A stretch of DNA of 15,011 nucleotides from Lachnospiraceae bacterium (GTDB lineage: Bacteria; Bacillota; Clostridia; Lachnospirales; Lachnospiraceae), in contig JAHYZZ010000002.1 of the NCBI GenBank assembly GCA_019424135.1, forward strand, positions 80,241 to 95,251. Direction: 5' to 3'. Each line of letters starts with the position of its first letter. The first letter of the stretch is position 1. Below the pieces are notes generated by a model, which saw only the letters and a list, made by a program, of their open reading frames with translations, did not search any database and was not told where the DNA came from. Both the position numbers and the translations under genes were made by a program. Below are positions 1 through 7,690 of this stretch, in pieces.

Positions 1-2523
1 ACTAATGCCGTCTATGGTTTTCTGACGATTTTATTTAAATTATTGGATGAAGAAACACCGGATTACCTGACGGTGGCTTTTGACGTACACGCGCCTACGT
101 TCCGGCATGAGATGTATGCTGATTATAAAGGGACAAGAAAGCCTATGGCAGAAGAGTTAAGACAACAGGTTCCTGTGATGAAAGAGGTCTTAAAGGCCAT
201 GGGAATCAAGACCATTGAGTGTGCAGGACTGGAAGCGGATGATCTTCTTGGCACGTTGTCCAGACGATGTGAAGAAGAAGGGATGGAGGTATCTGTCATT
301 TCCGGAGACCGGGATCTTTTGCAGCTTGCCACAGATCATGTGAAGATTCGTATCCCTAAGACAAAGCAGGGAAAGACTGAGGTGGAAGATTATTATGCCA
401 AGGATGTCAAAAATAAGTATCAGGTGACACCGTTAGAGTTTATTGATCTTAAGGCGCTGATGGGAGATTCATCAGACAATATTCCGGGGGTTCCTGGAAT
501 CGGTGAAAAGACAGCTACGAAGATTATCACCTCATATCATTCTATCGAAAATGCCCATGAGCATGCAGATGAAATCCGGCCGCCCAGGGCTTCTAATGCG
601 ATGAAAGAATATTGGGATCTGGCGGTGATGAGCAAGGAACTTGCGACGATCAATATACATGCCAGTTTTCCTTATGAGTTAAAAGATGCAAAACTTGGAA
701 ATATTTATACAGAAGAAGCTTATGTCTGGTTCCAGAAACTGCAGTTTAAAAATTTGCTTTCACGGTTCGATGTAAAAGGACCGGCGAATCAAGTTGAAGA
801 TGCTTTTGTGGAAATCAAGGATAAAAAAAGAGCGGAAGAGATTTTGAAGAATGCACAGGGGGCGTCCTGCATTGGCGCCTGTATTTTTAAAGATCCAAAG
901 GAGGCACTTCCGTTATTTGAAAATCAGGCTGAAGTAGGAGGCATAGGAATCAGTTTTTCTGATCAGGATCACTATTGCATTCGTGTAAATTCTAAGATCA
1001 GCGCTTCGTGGCTTTTGGAACGTCTTTCAGAACTGTCTGGGATGACCGAGCGTTTTTCAATGTTTGATATCAAATCCAGACTTCAGTATCTGGATATCCA
1101 CAGGCAGGAAACCTGTTTTGATATGACTGTGGCTGCCTATCTGATAAATCCACTGAAAAATAGCTACTCTTATGAAGATGTAGCCAGGGAACAGCTGGAC
1201 CTTGTTATAGAAGAAAAGTCTGATTTTTATATCAAGGTATGTTATGAAGCCTACACCGCCAGGGCAGCTTCAGAGACTCTTCGTAAGTGTCTAAAAGAAA
1301 AGGGAATGTTGAAGCTTTTTGAAGAAATTGAGATGCCGCTGGTATTCACTCTTTATGATATGGAGCAAAATGGCGTGAAGATTAATTCTAGTGCGTTGAA
1401 GGAATATGGTGATCAATTGGCGGGACACATCCAGACGCTGGAACAGGAGATTTATAATGATGCAGGTGAGAAGTTTAATATCAATTCGCCAAAGCAGCTG
1501 GGTGTCATCTTGTTTGAAAAGTTAGAGATTCCTGGTGGGAAAAGAACTAAGACTGGGTATTCTACGGCGGCAGATGTATTAGAAAAACTGGCGCCGGATC
1601 ATCCAATTATTGCAAAGATTCTGGAATACCGACAGTATGCAAAACTGAAATCTACCTATGCGGACGGTCTGGCAAATTATATTGCAGAAGATGGACGGAT
1701 TCATGGGAAATTTAATCAGACTATTACAGCCACAGGAAGGATCAGCAGTACAGAACCTAATCTACAGAATATCCCGGTGCGGACGGAGCTTGGTCGTATG
1801 ATCCGAAAGGTTTTTGTGCCGAGAGAAGGGTGCGTGTTTGTGGATGCGGATTATTCTCAGATTGAGCTAAGAGTGCTGGCTCATTGTTCTGGAGATGCCC
1901 ATCTGATCGAGGCTTACCGTGAGGCTAAGGATATTCACAAAATTACGGCGTCCCAGGTGTTTCATGTACCTTTTGAAAAGGTAACGGATCAGCAAAGACG
2001 TAATGCCAAGGCGGTTAATTTTGGAATCGTTTATGGCATCAGCTCCTTCGGACTAAGTCAGGATCTAAGTATTACTCGGAAGGAAGCGGCAAAGTATATT
2101 GAGGATTATTTTCATACCTATCCGGGAATTAAGACCTTTCTGGATGATGCGGTAAAGCATGCAAAGGAACAAGGATATGCCGTGACGTTGTTTGGAAGAA
2201 GGCGGCCAGTGCCAGAACTTAGCTCCAGCAACTTTGTGCAAAGATCCTTTGGAGAAAGGGTGGCAATGAACTCTCCGATCCAGGGAACTGCGGCGGATAT
2301 CATAAAAATTGCGATGATTGGCGTCAACCGCAGACTGAAAGAAGAAGGGCTTTCTTCTCGTCTGGTACTGCAGGTTCATGATGAACTTTTGATTGAGGCG
2401 GAAAAAACGGAGGTTGAAAAGGTAAAAGGAATTCTCTGCGAGGAGATGGAGCATGCGGCAACGCTTGACGTTCCGCTTGAGATAGATATGCATACAGGAG
2501 ACAATTGGTACGAAGCAAAGTAG
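1..2523 (+). CDS. polA: DNA polymerase I, 5' end missing
   Basis: Family A DNA polymerase that fills gaps and removes RNA primers during replication and repair. The reading frame is already open at base 1 and its first codons match the conserved N-terminal region of PolA, so the gene starts outside the window, probably about 30 codons upstream. The TTG at 43 is not its start. Counting codons from base 1, the 5'-3' exonuclease domain covers roughly the first 280, with metal-binding acidic residues in GLEADDLL (near 77-84), SGDRD and LMGDSSDN (near 154-161). The polymerase domain shows motif A DADYSQIELR (near 615), motif B with R666, K670 and Y678, and motif C with HDE near 793-795. The middle 3'-5' exonuclease domain looks degenerate: I find no DxE metal site near codons 288-300 and the YxxxD motif reads YTARA, so proofreading is probably lost, as in many Firmicute PolA proteins. 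coaE follows after 13 bases, suggesting one operon. Confidence 0.97.
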   Translation, partial: TNAVYGFLTILFKLLDEETPDYLTVAFDVHAPTFRHEMYADYKGTRKPMAEELRQQVPVMKEVLKAMGIKTIECAGLEADDLLGTLSRRCEEEGMEVSVISGDRDLLQLATDHVKIRIPKTKQGKTEVEDYYAKDVKNKYQVTPLEFIDLKALMGDSSDNIPGVPGIGEKTATKIITSYHSIENAHEHADEIRPPRASNAMKEYWDLAVMSKELATINIHASFPYELKDAKLGNIYTEEAYVWFQKLQFKNLLSRFDVKGPANQVEDAFVEIKDKKRAEEILKNAQGASCIGACIFKDPKEALPLFENQAEVGGIGISFSDQDHYCIRVNSKISASWLLERLSELSGMTERFSMFDIKSRLQYLDIHRQETCFDMTVAAYLINPLKNSYSYEDVAREQLDLVIEEKSDFYIKVCYEAYTARAASETLRKCLKEKGMLKLFEEIEMPLVFTLYDMEQNGVKINSSALKEYGDQLAGHIQTLEQEIYNDAGEKFNINSPKQLGVILFEKLEIPGGKRTKTGYSTAADVLEKLAPDHPIIAKILEYRQYAKLKSTYADGLANYIAEDGRIHGKFNQTITATGRISSTEPNLQNIPVRTELGRMIRKVFVPREGCVFVDADYSQIELRVLAHCSGDAHLIEAYREAKDIHKITASQVFHVPFEKVTDQQRRNAKAVNFGIVYGISSFGLSQDLSITRKEAAKYIEDYFHTYPGIKTFLDDAVKHAKEQGYAVTLFGRRRPVPELSSSNFVQRSFGERVAMNSPIQGTAADIIKIAMIGVNRRLKEEGLSSRLVLQVHDELLIEAEKTEVEKVKGILCEEMEHAATLDVPLEIDMHTGDNWYEAK

Positions 2524-2536
2524 AGGTGGAGAAAAG

Positions 2537-3127
2537 ATGAAGATCATAGGACTTACCGGCGGTGTCGGTTCTGGAAAAACACAGATTATGGAATACCTGA
2601 ACAACAAATATGGGGCGACGATCTGCCAGACAGATAAAGTGGCAAAAAAGCTTCAGAAAAAGGGAGGAAAATGCTATGATGCCATTGTCGCGCATTTCGG
2701 GGAGGATATCCTGGATGAAAAAGGGGAAATGAACAGGGAAAAACTGGGAAACATTGCGTTTAACAATGTGGAACAGCTGTCCGTTTTAAACCGTATTGTT
2801 CATCCGGTGGTAAAGGAAGAAGTTCAAAGGATTATCGCAAAAGAAGAACGAAAGAACACGAATCTTCTGATCATTGAATCGGCGGTCTTGATTGAAGATC
2901 ATTATGAGGAGCTATGTGATGAACTTTGGTATGTATATGTAAAAGACGAGGTGCGTAAGAAAAGGCTGTTTTATTCACGGGGTTATGAACCGGCTAAGGT
3001 AGACAGCATTATTGCTGCGCAGCCGCCTAAAGATATCTATATGAAGCACTGTGACAGGGTGATCGATAACAATGGCGTTTTTGCAGAAACACAACTGCAG
3101 CTGGACCGCATCGTTGCAGATTTATAG
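2537..3127 (+). CDS. coaE: dephospho-CoA kinase
   Basis: Catalyses the last step of coenzyme A synthesis, ATP-dependent phosphorylation of the ribose 3'-hydroxyl of dephospho-CoA, in the cytoplasm. The 196-residue length is normal for the family. The P-loop GGVGSGKT lies at residues 8-15, and DKVAKKL follows the usual substrate-side segment. The lid region around YSRGYEPAKVDSII and the C-terminal DRVIDNNG are typical CoaE features. The start ATG is preceded by a purine-rich Shine-Dalgarno (GAGGTGGAG) that begins in the polA stop codon region. Only 13 bases separate it from polA, so cotranscription is likely. In Bacillus the order is polA-mutM-coaE; here no mutM lies between them. Function call is firm. 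Confidence 0.95.
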   Translation: MKIIGLTGGVGSGKTQIMEYLNNKYGATICQTDKVAKKLQKKGGKCYDAIVAHFGEDILDEKGEMNREKLGNIAFNNVEQLSVLNRIVHPVVKEEVQRIIAKEERKNTNLLIIESAVLIEDHYEELCDELWYVYVKDEVRKKRLFYSRGYEPAKVDSIIAAQPPKDIYMKHCDRVIDNNGVFAETQLQLDRIVADL

Positions 3128-3145
3128 GAAAGGCAGACGGCAGAA

Positions 3146-3946
3146 ATGATGAGATTATGCAGTATTGCCAGTGGAAGTAGCGGGAATTGTATATATGTGG
3201 GAGACGATACGACTCATCTGCTGGTAGATACAGGAATCAGTAAAAAGAGAATTGAAGAAGGATTACATAGCTTGGGAGTCAAAGGAGAGGAACTTTCGGG
3301 AATTCTTATTACCCATGAACACATTGACCATATTCAGGGGCTGGGAGTGTTCAGTAGAAAGTATGAGATTCCAATTTATGCAACAGCTGGAACCATCGAA
3401 GGGATACAGGGAATGAAAAGCCTAGGAAAGATGCCAGAGGGACTGCTTCACGAGGTGGAGATAGATCAGGTGTTTCCCCTGGGGGATATCAGTATCTGTC
3501 CTTTTTCAATTTCTCATGATGCAAGGCAGCCTTCGGGATTTCGGATGGAAAACGGCCAGAAGGCGGTGGCAGTTGCCACAGACCTTGGAAAATATGATGA
3601 ATATACAGTCGAACATCTTCAGAATCTGAATGCAGTCGTGCTGGAAGCAAATCATGACATTCATATGTTGGAGGTGGGACCTTATCCCTATCCGTTGAAA
3701 AGAAGGGTGATGGGAGACAAAGGACATCTCTCCAATGAGCTTTCAGGACGGCTCCTTAGCGACATTCTGCACGATGGACTTCAACAGGTGATTCTCGGTC
3801 ATCTGAGCAAAGAAAACAATTATGCAGAGTTGGCGTATGAAACAGTAAAATTAGAGGTTAGTTTTGGGGATAATCCTTATAAAGGAGAGGAAATCCCCAT
3901 GATGGTGGCAAAAAGAGATCAGGTATCTGATGTGGTAACTTTATAA
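3146..3946 (+). CDS. WalJ/YycJ-like metallo-beta-lactamase-fold hydrolase
   Basis: A 266-residue metal-dependent hydrolase of the metallo-beta-lactamase superfamily. The metal-binding motif THEHIDH lies near residues 55-61, the N-terminal SIASGSSGNC and LLVDTGIS match the YycJ/WalJ family, and the later blocks NHDIHML, GDKGHLSN and LGHLSKENN are also characteristic. The family is linked in Bacillus to coordination of cell-wall metabolism with replication, and a homologue has been described as a 5'-3' exodeoxyribonuclease with a proposed mismatch-repair role; I recall this from the literature and cannot verify it here. Unlike the Bacillus gene, it is not beside walRK in this window but follows polA and coaE, with an 18-base gap, which favours a DNA-repair role (inference). 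Two consecutive ATG codons start the frame, at 3146 and 3149; either could be used. Confidence 0.88.
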   Translation: MMRLCSIASGSSGNCIYVGDDTTHLLVDTGISKKRIEEGLHSLGVKGEELSGILITHEHIDHIQGLGVFSRKYEIPIYATAGTIEGIQGMKSLGKMPEGLLHEVEIDQVFPLGDISICPFSISHDARQPSGFRMENGQKAVAVATDLGKYDEYTVEHLQNLNAVVLEANHDIHMLEVGPYPYPLKRRVMGDKGHLSNELSGRLLSDILHDGLQQVILGHLSKENNYAELAYETVKLEVSFGDNPYKGEEIPMMVAKRDQVSDVVTL

Positions 3947-3975
3947 AACTGGCAATGAATGGAGAAGAAAAGGTT

Positions 3976-4833
3976 ATGAAGAAGATAGCAATCGTGACGG
4001 ACAGCAACAGTGGAATTACGCAAAAGGAGGCTGAGAAACTGGGCATTCGTGTAGTTCCTATGCCCTTTTATATTAACGACGAATTATTTTATGAAGATAT
4101 TACTTTGACTCAGGAAGAGTTTTATCAGAGACTGGCAGAAAATGCAGATATTTCCACCTCACAGCCCTCTCCGGCAGATGTGATGGAGTTGTGGGAGGAG
4201 CTTCTTCAGGAGCATGAGGAGATCATCCATCTTCCTATGTCAAGTGGCCTTTCCAGCAGCTGTGAGACCGCGATTATGTTGGCGAAGGAGTTTGAGGGTA
4301 AGGTGCATGTGGTAGATAATCAGAGGATATCTGTGACACAGCGTCAGTCCGTCATGGATGCGATTTATATGATGGAAAAAGGAATGAGTGCAGAGGAAAT
4401 TGTGAATGTCCTGATGCGGGAAAAACTGGAGGCCAGCATCTATATTACTGTAGATACGCTAAAATATCTAAAAAAAGGCGGCCGGATCACCCCGGCAGCG
4501 GCGGCTATAGGTACTGTGCTGAACTTAAAGCCGGTCCTTCAGATCCAGGGAGAGAAGCTTGATGCCTTTGCGAAGGTGCGGGGCTGGAAGGCGGCAAAGA
4601 AGACAATGCTTGACGCTATGGAAAAGGATATCCGAAAACGTTTTGCAGGCAAAGAAGTACATCTGGAAGCCGCTTACACTTGCTCTGATGAGGAGGCTTT
4701 GGAATGGAAGCGGGAAATCATGGAACGTTTCCCGGGCTATGAGATTGAAATGGATCGTCTGTCCTTAAGCGTAGCATGCCACATTGGAGCTGGATCCATG
4801 GCTGTGGCATGCAGTAAAAAAATCGAGGTTTAA
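3976..4833 (+). CDS. DegV family fatty-acid-binding protein (FakB-like)
   Basis: A 285-residue DegV/EDD-fold protein. Members bind a long-chain fatty acid and, as FakB, present it to the kinase FakA, which makes acyl-phosphate for phospholipid synthesis. Seen here: IVTDSNSGI at the N terminus, the STSQPSP motif (T61, S62), SSGLSSS with S93, a KKGGR segment (R170) and HIGAGS near H269. These positions fit the fatty-acid carboxylate-binding residues reported for FakB proteins, as far as I recall them. An in-frame ATG at 3955 would add seven residues, but it lacks a ribosome binding site. The ATG at 3976 has GGAGAAG nine bases before it and begins with the family-typical MKKIAIVTDS, so I chose it. 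The gene closes the polA-coaE-MBL cluster. No FakA is visible in the window, so the partner kinase must be elsewhere. Its stop codon overlaps that of the convergent tmcAL. Confidence 0.92.
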   Translation: MKKIAIVTDSNSGITQKEAEKLGIRVVPMPFYINDELFYEDITLTQEEFYQRLAENADISTSQPSPADVMELWEELLQEHEEIIHLPMSSGLSSSCETAIMLAKEFEGKVHVVDNQRISVTQRQSVMDAIYMMEKGMSAEEIVNVLMREKLEASIYITVDTLKYLKKGGRITPAAAAIGTVLNLKPVLQIQGEKLDAFAKVRGWKAAKKTMLDAMEKDIRKRFAGKEVHLEAAYTCSDEEALEWKREIMERFPGYEIEMDRLSLSVACHIGAGSMAVACSKKIEV

Positions 4834-6113
4834 ATCCTTACGATCTGCTGATGATATTCACTTAAAAATGGCATTTTAAATTTGTTTGTGACCACGCTCT
4901 CGTAAAGATCGGCAGCGAAAATATCCTGTTTTAACATTTTTAGACCGACTTTAGAAAGCGCGTCTGTCTGAGTAGGTTTTGTCAGAAGAGGAACAGACGA
5001 AGTTCTTTTTAAGAGGGTCAGAAGCTTTGCGTTGTCTTTCCGGAAACCGAGCAGGCGGGCGTACTGGCACCCCTGCTGTTCTTTATAATCCTTTAAATCT
5101 TCTGTCCGGATATTCAGCAGGATGTGGAATAGACAACGGCTGATTCTGGAATAGGTCATATCACGGGTTTTCAGTAAATCACAGAACTGGTCAAACGTAA
5201 TGAAATCATTGGAGTGATTGAATATGCGATTGCTAAGTTCTTCTGTTACATCCAGATATTGTGACAGGGACTTTCGATTCTCGGTCAGAAGTTTATAGCG
5301 AAGGAAAAGGGAAAAATCATTTGCATATACTGGATACCGGACACGGTGGGTTTCTTCCAGTGAGCGGATACAGGAGGGAGGAACCTGGTCTTCCAGACGT
5401 GTCAGGACCTCGGAAAGGCTAGGCTCATCATACATTTTTTCTGATTCCAGATGAACAGAGTTCCCTGCAAAGGCGAGGAGACGGCGGATGGCCGAGGCAG
5501 AGCTGTAGCCAGAGGAGAGCTCTTGGTCGTGGTATCCTGAGACTTTTCGACGGATGGTATAGGCACCAATCGAACTTTTCCTTGCATAGAGTGCTTTAAT
5601 ATATTCGATGCCCAGAATGTTATTAGGCTGTTCCAGAACCTCATCTAGAGAAGGGTCTTTGAAATATGTCTTTAAGGCCTCTTGTCTGGCGCGGGGAAAC
5701 GACATACCTCTTCGAAGGGCCTCTTTTAGATATACCTGGTATTCTTCAGGTTCATCTGCGGTTGCGTGTGCGATTTTTTCCAGCAGATAATAGTCTCCAC
5801 ATTCACTTCCAAAACAGATGGAATCAATACAGCCCAGTTTTTCAAAAAGGGAGATGGCGCCTTCGGCAAAAAATTCAGCGCTTCCGCAGGCATAGCACAC
5901 AGGAAGTTCTAAGACGATGGGAACACCGGCTTCTAAGGCTACTTCTGCGCGCAGATGCTTTGGCATGATGGCTGGAGCGCCTCTTTGTACATAGTTTCCG
6001 CTCATGACAACGATTACGGTGTCTGCCCCGGTTACTTCTTTTGCTTTTTCAATATGATATAAATGCCCATTGTGAAAAGGATTATATTCGGTAATCAGTC
6101 CGACGATTTTCAT
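4830..6113 (-). CDS. tmcAL: tRNA(Met) cytidine acetate ligase
   Basis: A 427-residue protein of the TmcAL/YlbM family. It adenylates acetate with ATP and transfers the acetyl group to the wobble cytidine of elongator tRNA-Met, giving N4-acetylcytidine at position 34, which protects AUG decoding. Seen: the nucleotidyltransferase HxGH motif as NPFHNGH (residues 11-17), MSGNYVQRG near residue 40, LELPVCYACGSAEFFA, and the SGYSSASAIR block that completes the ATP site. The frame extends 20 codons further upstream, but the start at 6113 begins with MKIVGLITEYNP, as in the family, and has AGGAG about seven bases before it. In Bacillus the homologue ylbM sits beside ylbN (yceD) and rpmF; here the same neighbourhood is kept but mgtE and pta-ackA lie between. 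A candidate promoter with consensus-like boxes lies just upstream. Confidence 0.93.
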   Translation of the reverse strand: MKIVGLITEYNPFHNGHLYHIEKAKEVTGADTVIVVMSGNYVQRGAPAIMPKHLRAEVALEAGVPIVLELPVCYACGSAEFFAEGAISLFEKLGCIDSICFGSECGDYYLLEKIAHATADEPEEYQVYLKEALRRGMSFPRARQEALKTYFKDPSLDEVLEQPNNILGIEYIKALYARKSSIGAYTIRRKVSGYHDQELSSGYSSASAIRRLLAFAGNSVHLESEKMYDEPSLSEVLTRLEDQVPPSCIRSLEETHRVRYPVYANDFSLFLRYKLLTENRKSLSQYLDVTEELSNRIFNHSNDFITFDQFCDLLKTRDMTYSRISRCLFHILLNIRTEDLKDYKEQQGCQYARLLGFRKDNAKLLTLLKRTSSVPLLTKPTQTDALSKVGLKMLKQDIFAADLYESVVTNKFKMPFLSEYHQQIVRI

Positions 6114-6123
6114 GAGTTTCTCC

Positions 6124-6152
6124 TTGTATATCTTTTTGAAATTGATTATACT
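6124..6152 (+). promoter_or_regulatory. candidate sigma-A promoter for mgtE
   Basis: TTGTAT (6124-6129) and TATACT (6147-6152) are 17 bases apart and point toward mgtE. The predicted transcript start near 6159 leaves a leader of under 40 bases, too short for an M-box magnesium riboswitch. The -10 box shares bases 6147-6150 with that of the tmcAL promoter. Confidence 0.55.
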
Positions 6153-6173
6153 ATAGAAAGACCTGACTGGCAA
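6145..6173 (-). promoter_or_regulatory. candidate sigma-A promoter for tmcAL
   Basis: Read on the minus strand, TTGCCA (6173-6168) and TATAAT (6150-6145) are separated by 17 bases, a near-ideal housekeeping promoter. The predicted start near 6138 gives a leader of about 25 bases before the tmcAL start. Its -10 box overlaps that of the opposing mgtE promoter. Pattern reading only. Confidence 0.65.
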
Positions 6174-6196
6174 TAAGGCGGAAAGGAGGATGCATA

Positions 6197-7567
6197 ATGA
6201 GTGAAGAGCACAAGAAAATGCGGGAGGAATTGACAGAGGAACGCATTTTAAGCATGCTTGAGAACCGGCAGTATAAAGAACTAAAGGAAGAGCTGGAAAA
6301 TAATATGTATCCTGTTGACCTGGCAGATATTCTGGAAGAATTTGACCAGAAGCACATGGTTATGGTTTTCCGTCTCCTGGCTAAAGAAGAAGCGGCAGAG
6401 ACTTTTACGTACATGAACAGCGACATGCGCGAGGTGTTGATCAATGCATTGACAGATTCAGAGCTTGAAGAAGTTATGGAAGAGATGTATCTGGACGATA
6501 CGGTTGATGTCCTGGAAGAGATGCCTGCTAATGTGGTAGACAGGCTTTTGATGGCCACAGATGAAGAAAAAAGGGCGCAGATTAATCAGCTTTTACAGTA
6601 TCCGGAAGACAGTGCCGGAAGTGTGATGAATGTGGATTATATCGCTGTCCGCAAAGAGATGACAGTGGCAGAGGCAATTTTAAAGATTCGGCAGGTGGGA
6701 CTGAATAAAGAGACTATCTATACCTGTTATGTGACTGAAAAAAGAAAGCTAATCGGGTATGTGGATGTCAAGGAGTTATTGACGACCAGCGAATCTAAAC
6801 CCATTGAAGAGATCATGGAGACGAATCTTCTGTATGCTCATACAACTGACGACCAGGAAGATGTGGCAAAGACCATCAACAAGTATGGATTGATCGCACT
6901 GCCGATTTTGGATCATGAAAACTGCATGGTGGGGATCGTAACTGTTGACGATGCCATGGACGTATTGCAGGAAGAGACCACAGAAGACATCAGTATCATG
7001 GCCGGTGTCAATCCAAATGAAGACTCTTATTTTGGAACGACAGTTCTAGAGCATGTAAAGAGCAGGCTGCCCTGGCTGCTGTTTTTGATGCTTTCTGCGA
7101 CGGTGACACAGATGATCATGAATAGCTATGAGTCTGCATTGGCGGTCATGCCTCAGCTGGCGGGATTCGTTCCAATGCTGACAGGAACCGGAGGAAACTG
7201 TGGGTCTCAGAGTTCTACTCTTGTGATCCGGGGGATTGCGGTGGAAGAGATCGAATTTGGAGATTTGTTTCGGGTAGTATGGAAGGAAGTCAGGATTGCC
7301 GTATGCATCAGCATTGTGCTGGCAGTGGTGAATGGAATTCGTATTCTTCTTATGGGTCAGGGAGATGTTCTGATGGCCCTGACTATTGGGCTTACCATGT
7401 CATGTACCGTTGTAATTGCAAAAGTGGTAGGCTGTACCTTGCCTTTGCTTGCCAAAAAAGTGGGATTGGATCCAGCTATTATGGCGACACCCTTGATCTC
7501 GACTCTGGTAGATATCAGTACCATCAGTGTTTATTTTGCGATTGTCAGCATGGTGTTTCAGCTATAG
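6197..7567 (+). CDS. mgtE: magnesium transporter MgtE
   Basis: A 456-residue Mg2+ channel/transporter of the MgtE family (SLC41 relatives), a dimer in the cytoplasmic membrane gated by intracellular magnesium. Domains in order: an acidic helical N domain (residues about 10-135), two CBS domains (about 138-200 and 205-260), a connecting plug helix (about 260-288) and five membrane helices from residue 290 to the end. The pore signature GTGGNCGSQ is at 330-338, and DPAIMATPLISTLVDIS carries D425 and D439, the latter matching the conserved pore aspartate. A strong AAAGGAGG lies just before the ATG. The gene is monocistronic by appearance: a divergent promoter region precedes it and a hairpin terminator follows. 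No magnesium riboswitch is visible, so control may be only through protein gating. Confidence 0.95.
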   Translation: MSEEHKKMREELTEERILSMLENRQYKELKEELENNMYPVDLADILEEFDQKHMVMVFRLLAKEEAAETFTYMNSDMREVLINALTDSELEEVMEEMYLDDTVDVLEEMPANVVDRLLMATDEEKRAQINQLLQYPEDSAGSVMNVDYIAVRKEMTVAEAILKIRQVGLNKETIYTCYVTEKRKLIGYVDVKELLTTSESKPIEEIMETNLLYAHTTDDQEDVAKTINKYGLIALPILDHENCMVGIVTVDDAMDVLQEETTEDISIMAGVNPNEDSYFGTTVLEHVKSRLPWLLFLMLSATVTQMIMNSYESALAVMPQLAGFVPMLTGTGGNCGSQSSTLVIRGIAVEEIEFGDLFRVVWKEVRIAVCISIVLAVVNGIRILLMGQGDVLMALTIGLTMSCTVVIAKVVGCTLPLLAKKVGLDPAIMATPLISTLVDISTISVYFAIVSMVFQL

Positions 7568-7615
7568 AAAGATTTTCTGGGAGATTGTACCAAAAAATGC
7601 ACATAAGATTCAAAG

Positions 7616-7647
7616 AAGAGACCTTGTTTGCAGGGTCTCTTTGTATT
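7616..7647 (+). terminator. intrinsic terminator after mgtE
   Basis: An 11-base-pair stem with one G-U pair (left arm 7616-7626, right arm 7631-7641) closes a TTTG tetraloop. The following tract TTGTATTATAATT is T-rich but interrupted, so termination may be partial. It starts 48 bases after the mgtE stop. Confidence 0.7.
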
Positions 7648-7652
7648 ATAAT
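7624..7652 (+). promoter_or_regulatory. candidate sigma-A promoter for pta-ackA
   Basis: TTGTTT (7624-7629) and TATAAT (7647-7652) are spaced by 17 bases, with a predicted start near 7659 and a leader of about 32 bases. The -35 box lies in the upper stem and loop of the mgtE terminator, and the -10 box lies in its T-rich tail. Pattern reading only. Confidence 0.6.
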
Positions 7653-7690
7653 TGTAGTATTGAGAAACTAAGGAAAGGAGTCTATCGAAC

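Noticed and set aside
2065..2607. 180-codon open frame on the minus strand across the end of polA and start of coaE
   Set aside because: It lies antisense to well-supported coding sequence, lacks a ribosome binding site I can see, and its translation looks like a frame shadow with no recognisable domain.
3955..3975. Upstream ATG adding seven residues to the DegV protein
   Set aside because: No ribosome binding site precedes it, whereas GGAGAAG sits nine bases before the ATG at 3976, which gives the family-typical N terminus.
6114..6196. M-box magnesium riboswitch before mgtE
   Set aside because: The whole gap is 83 bases and the likely leader is under 40, too short for that fold; no matching hairpins were seen.
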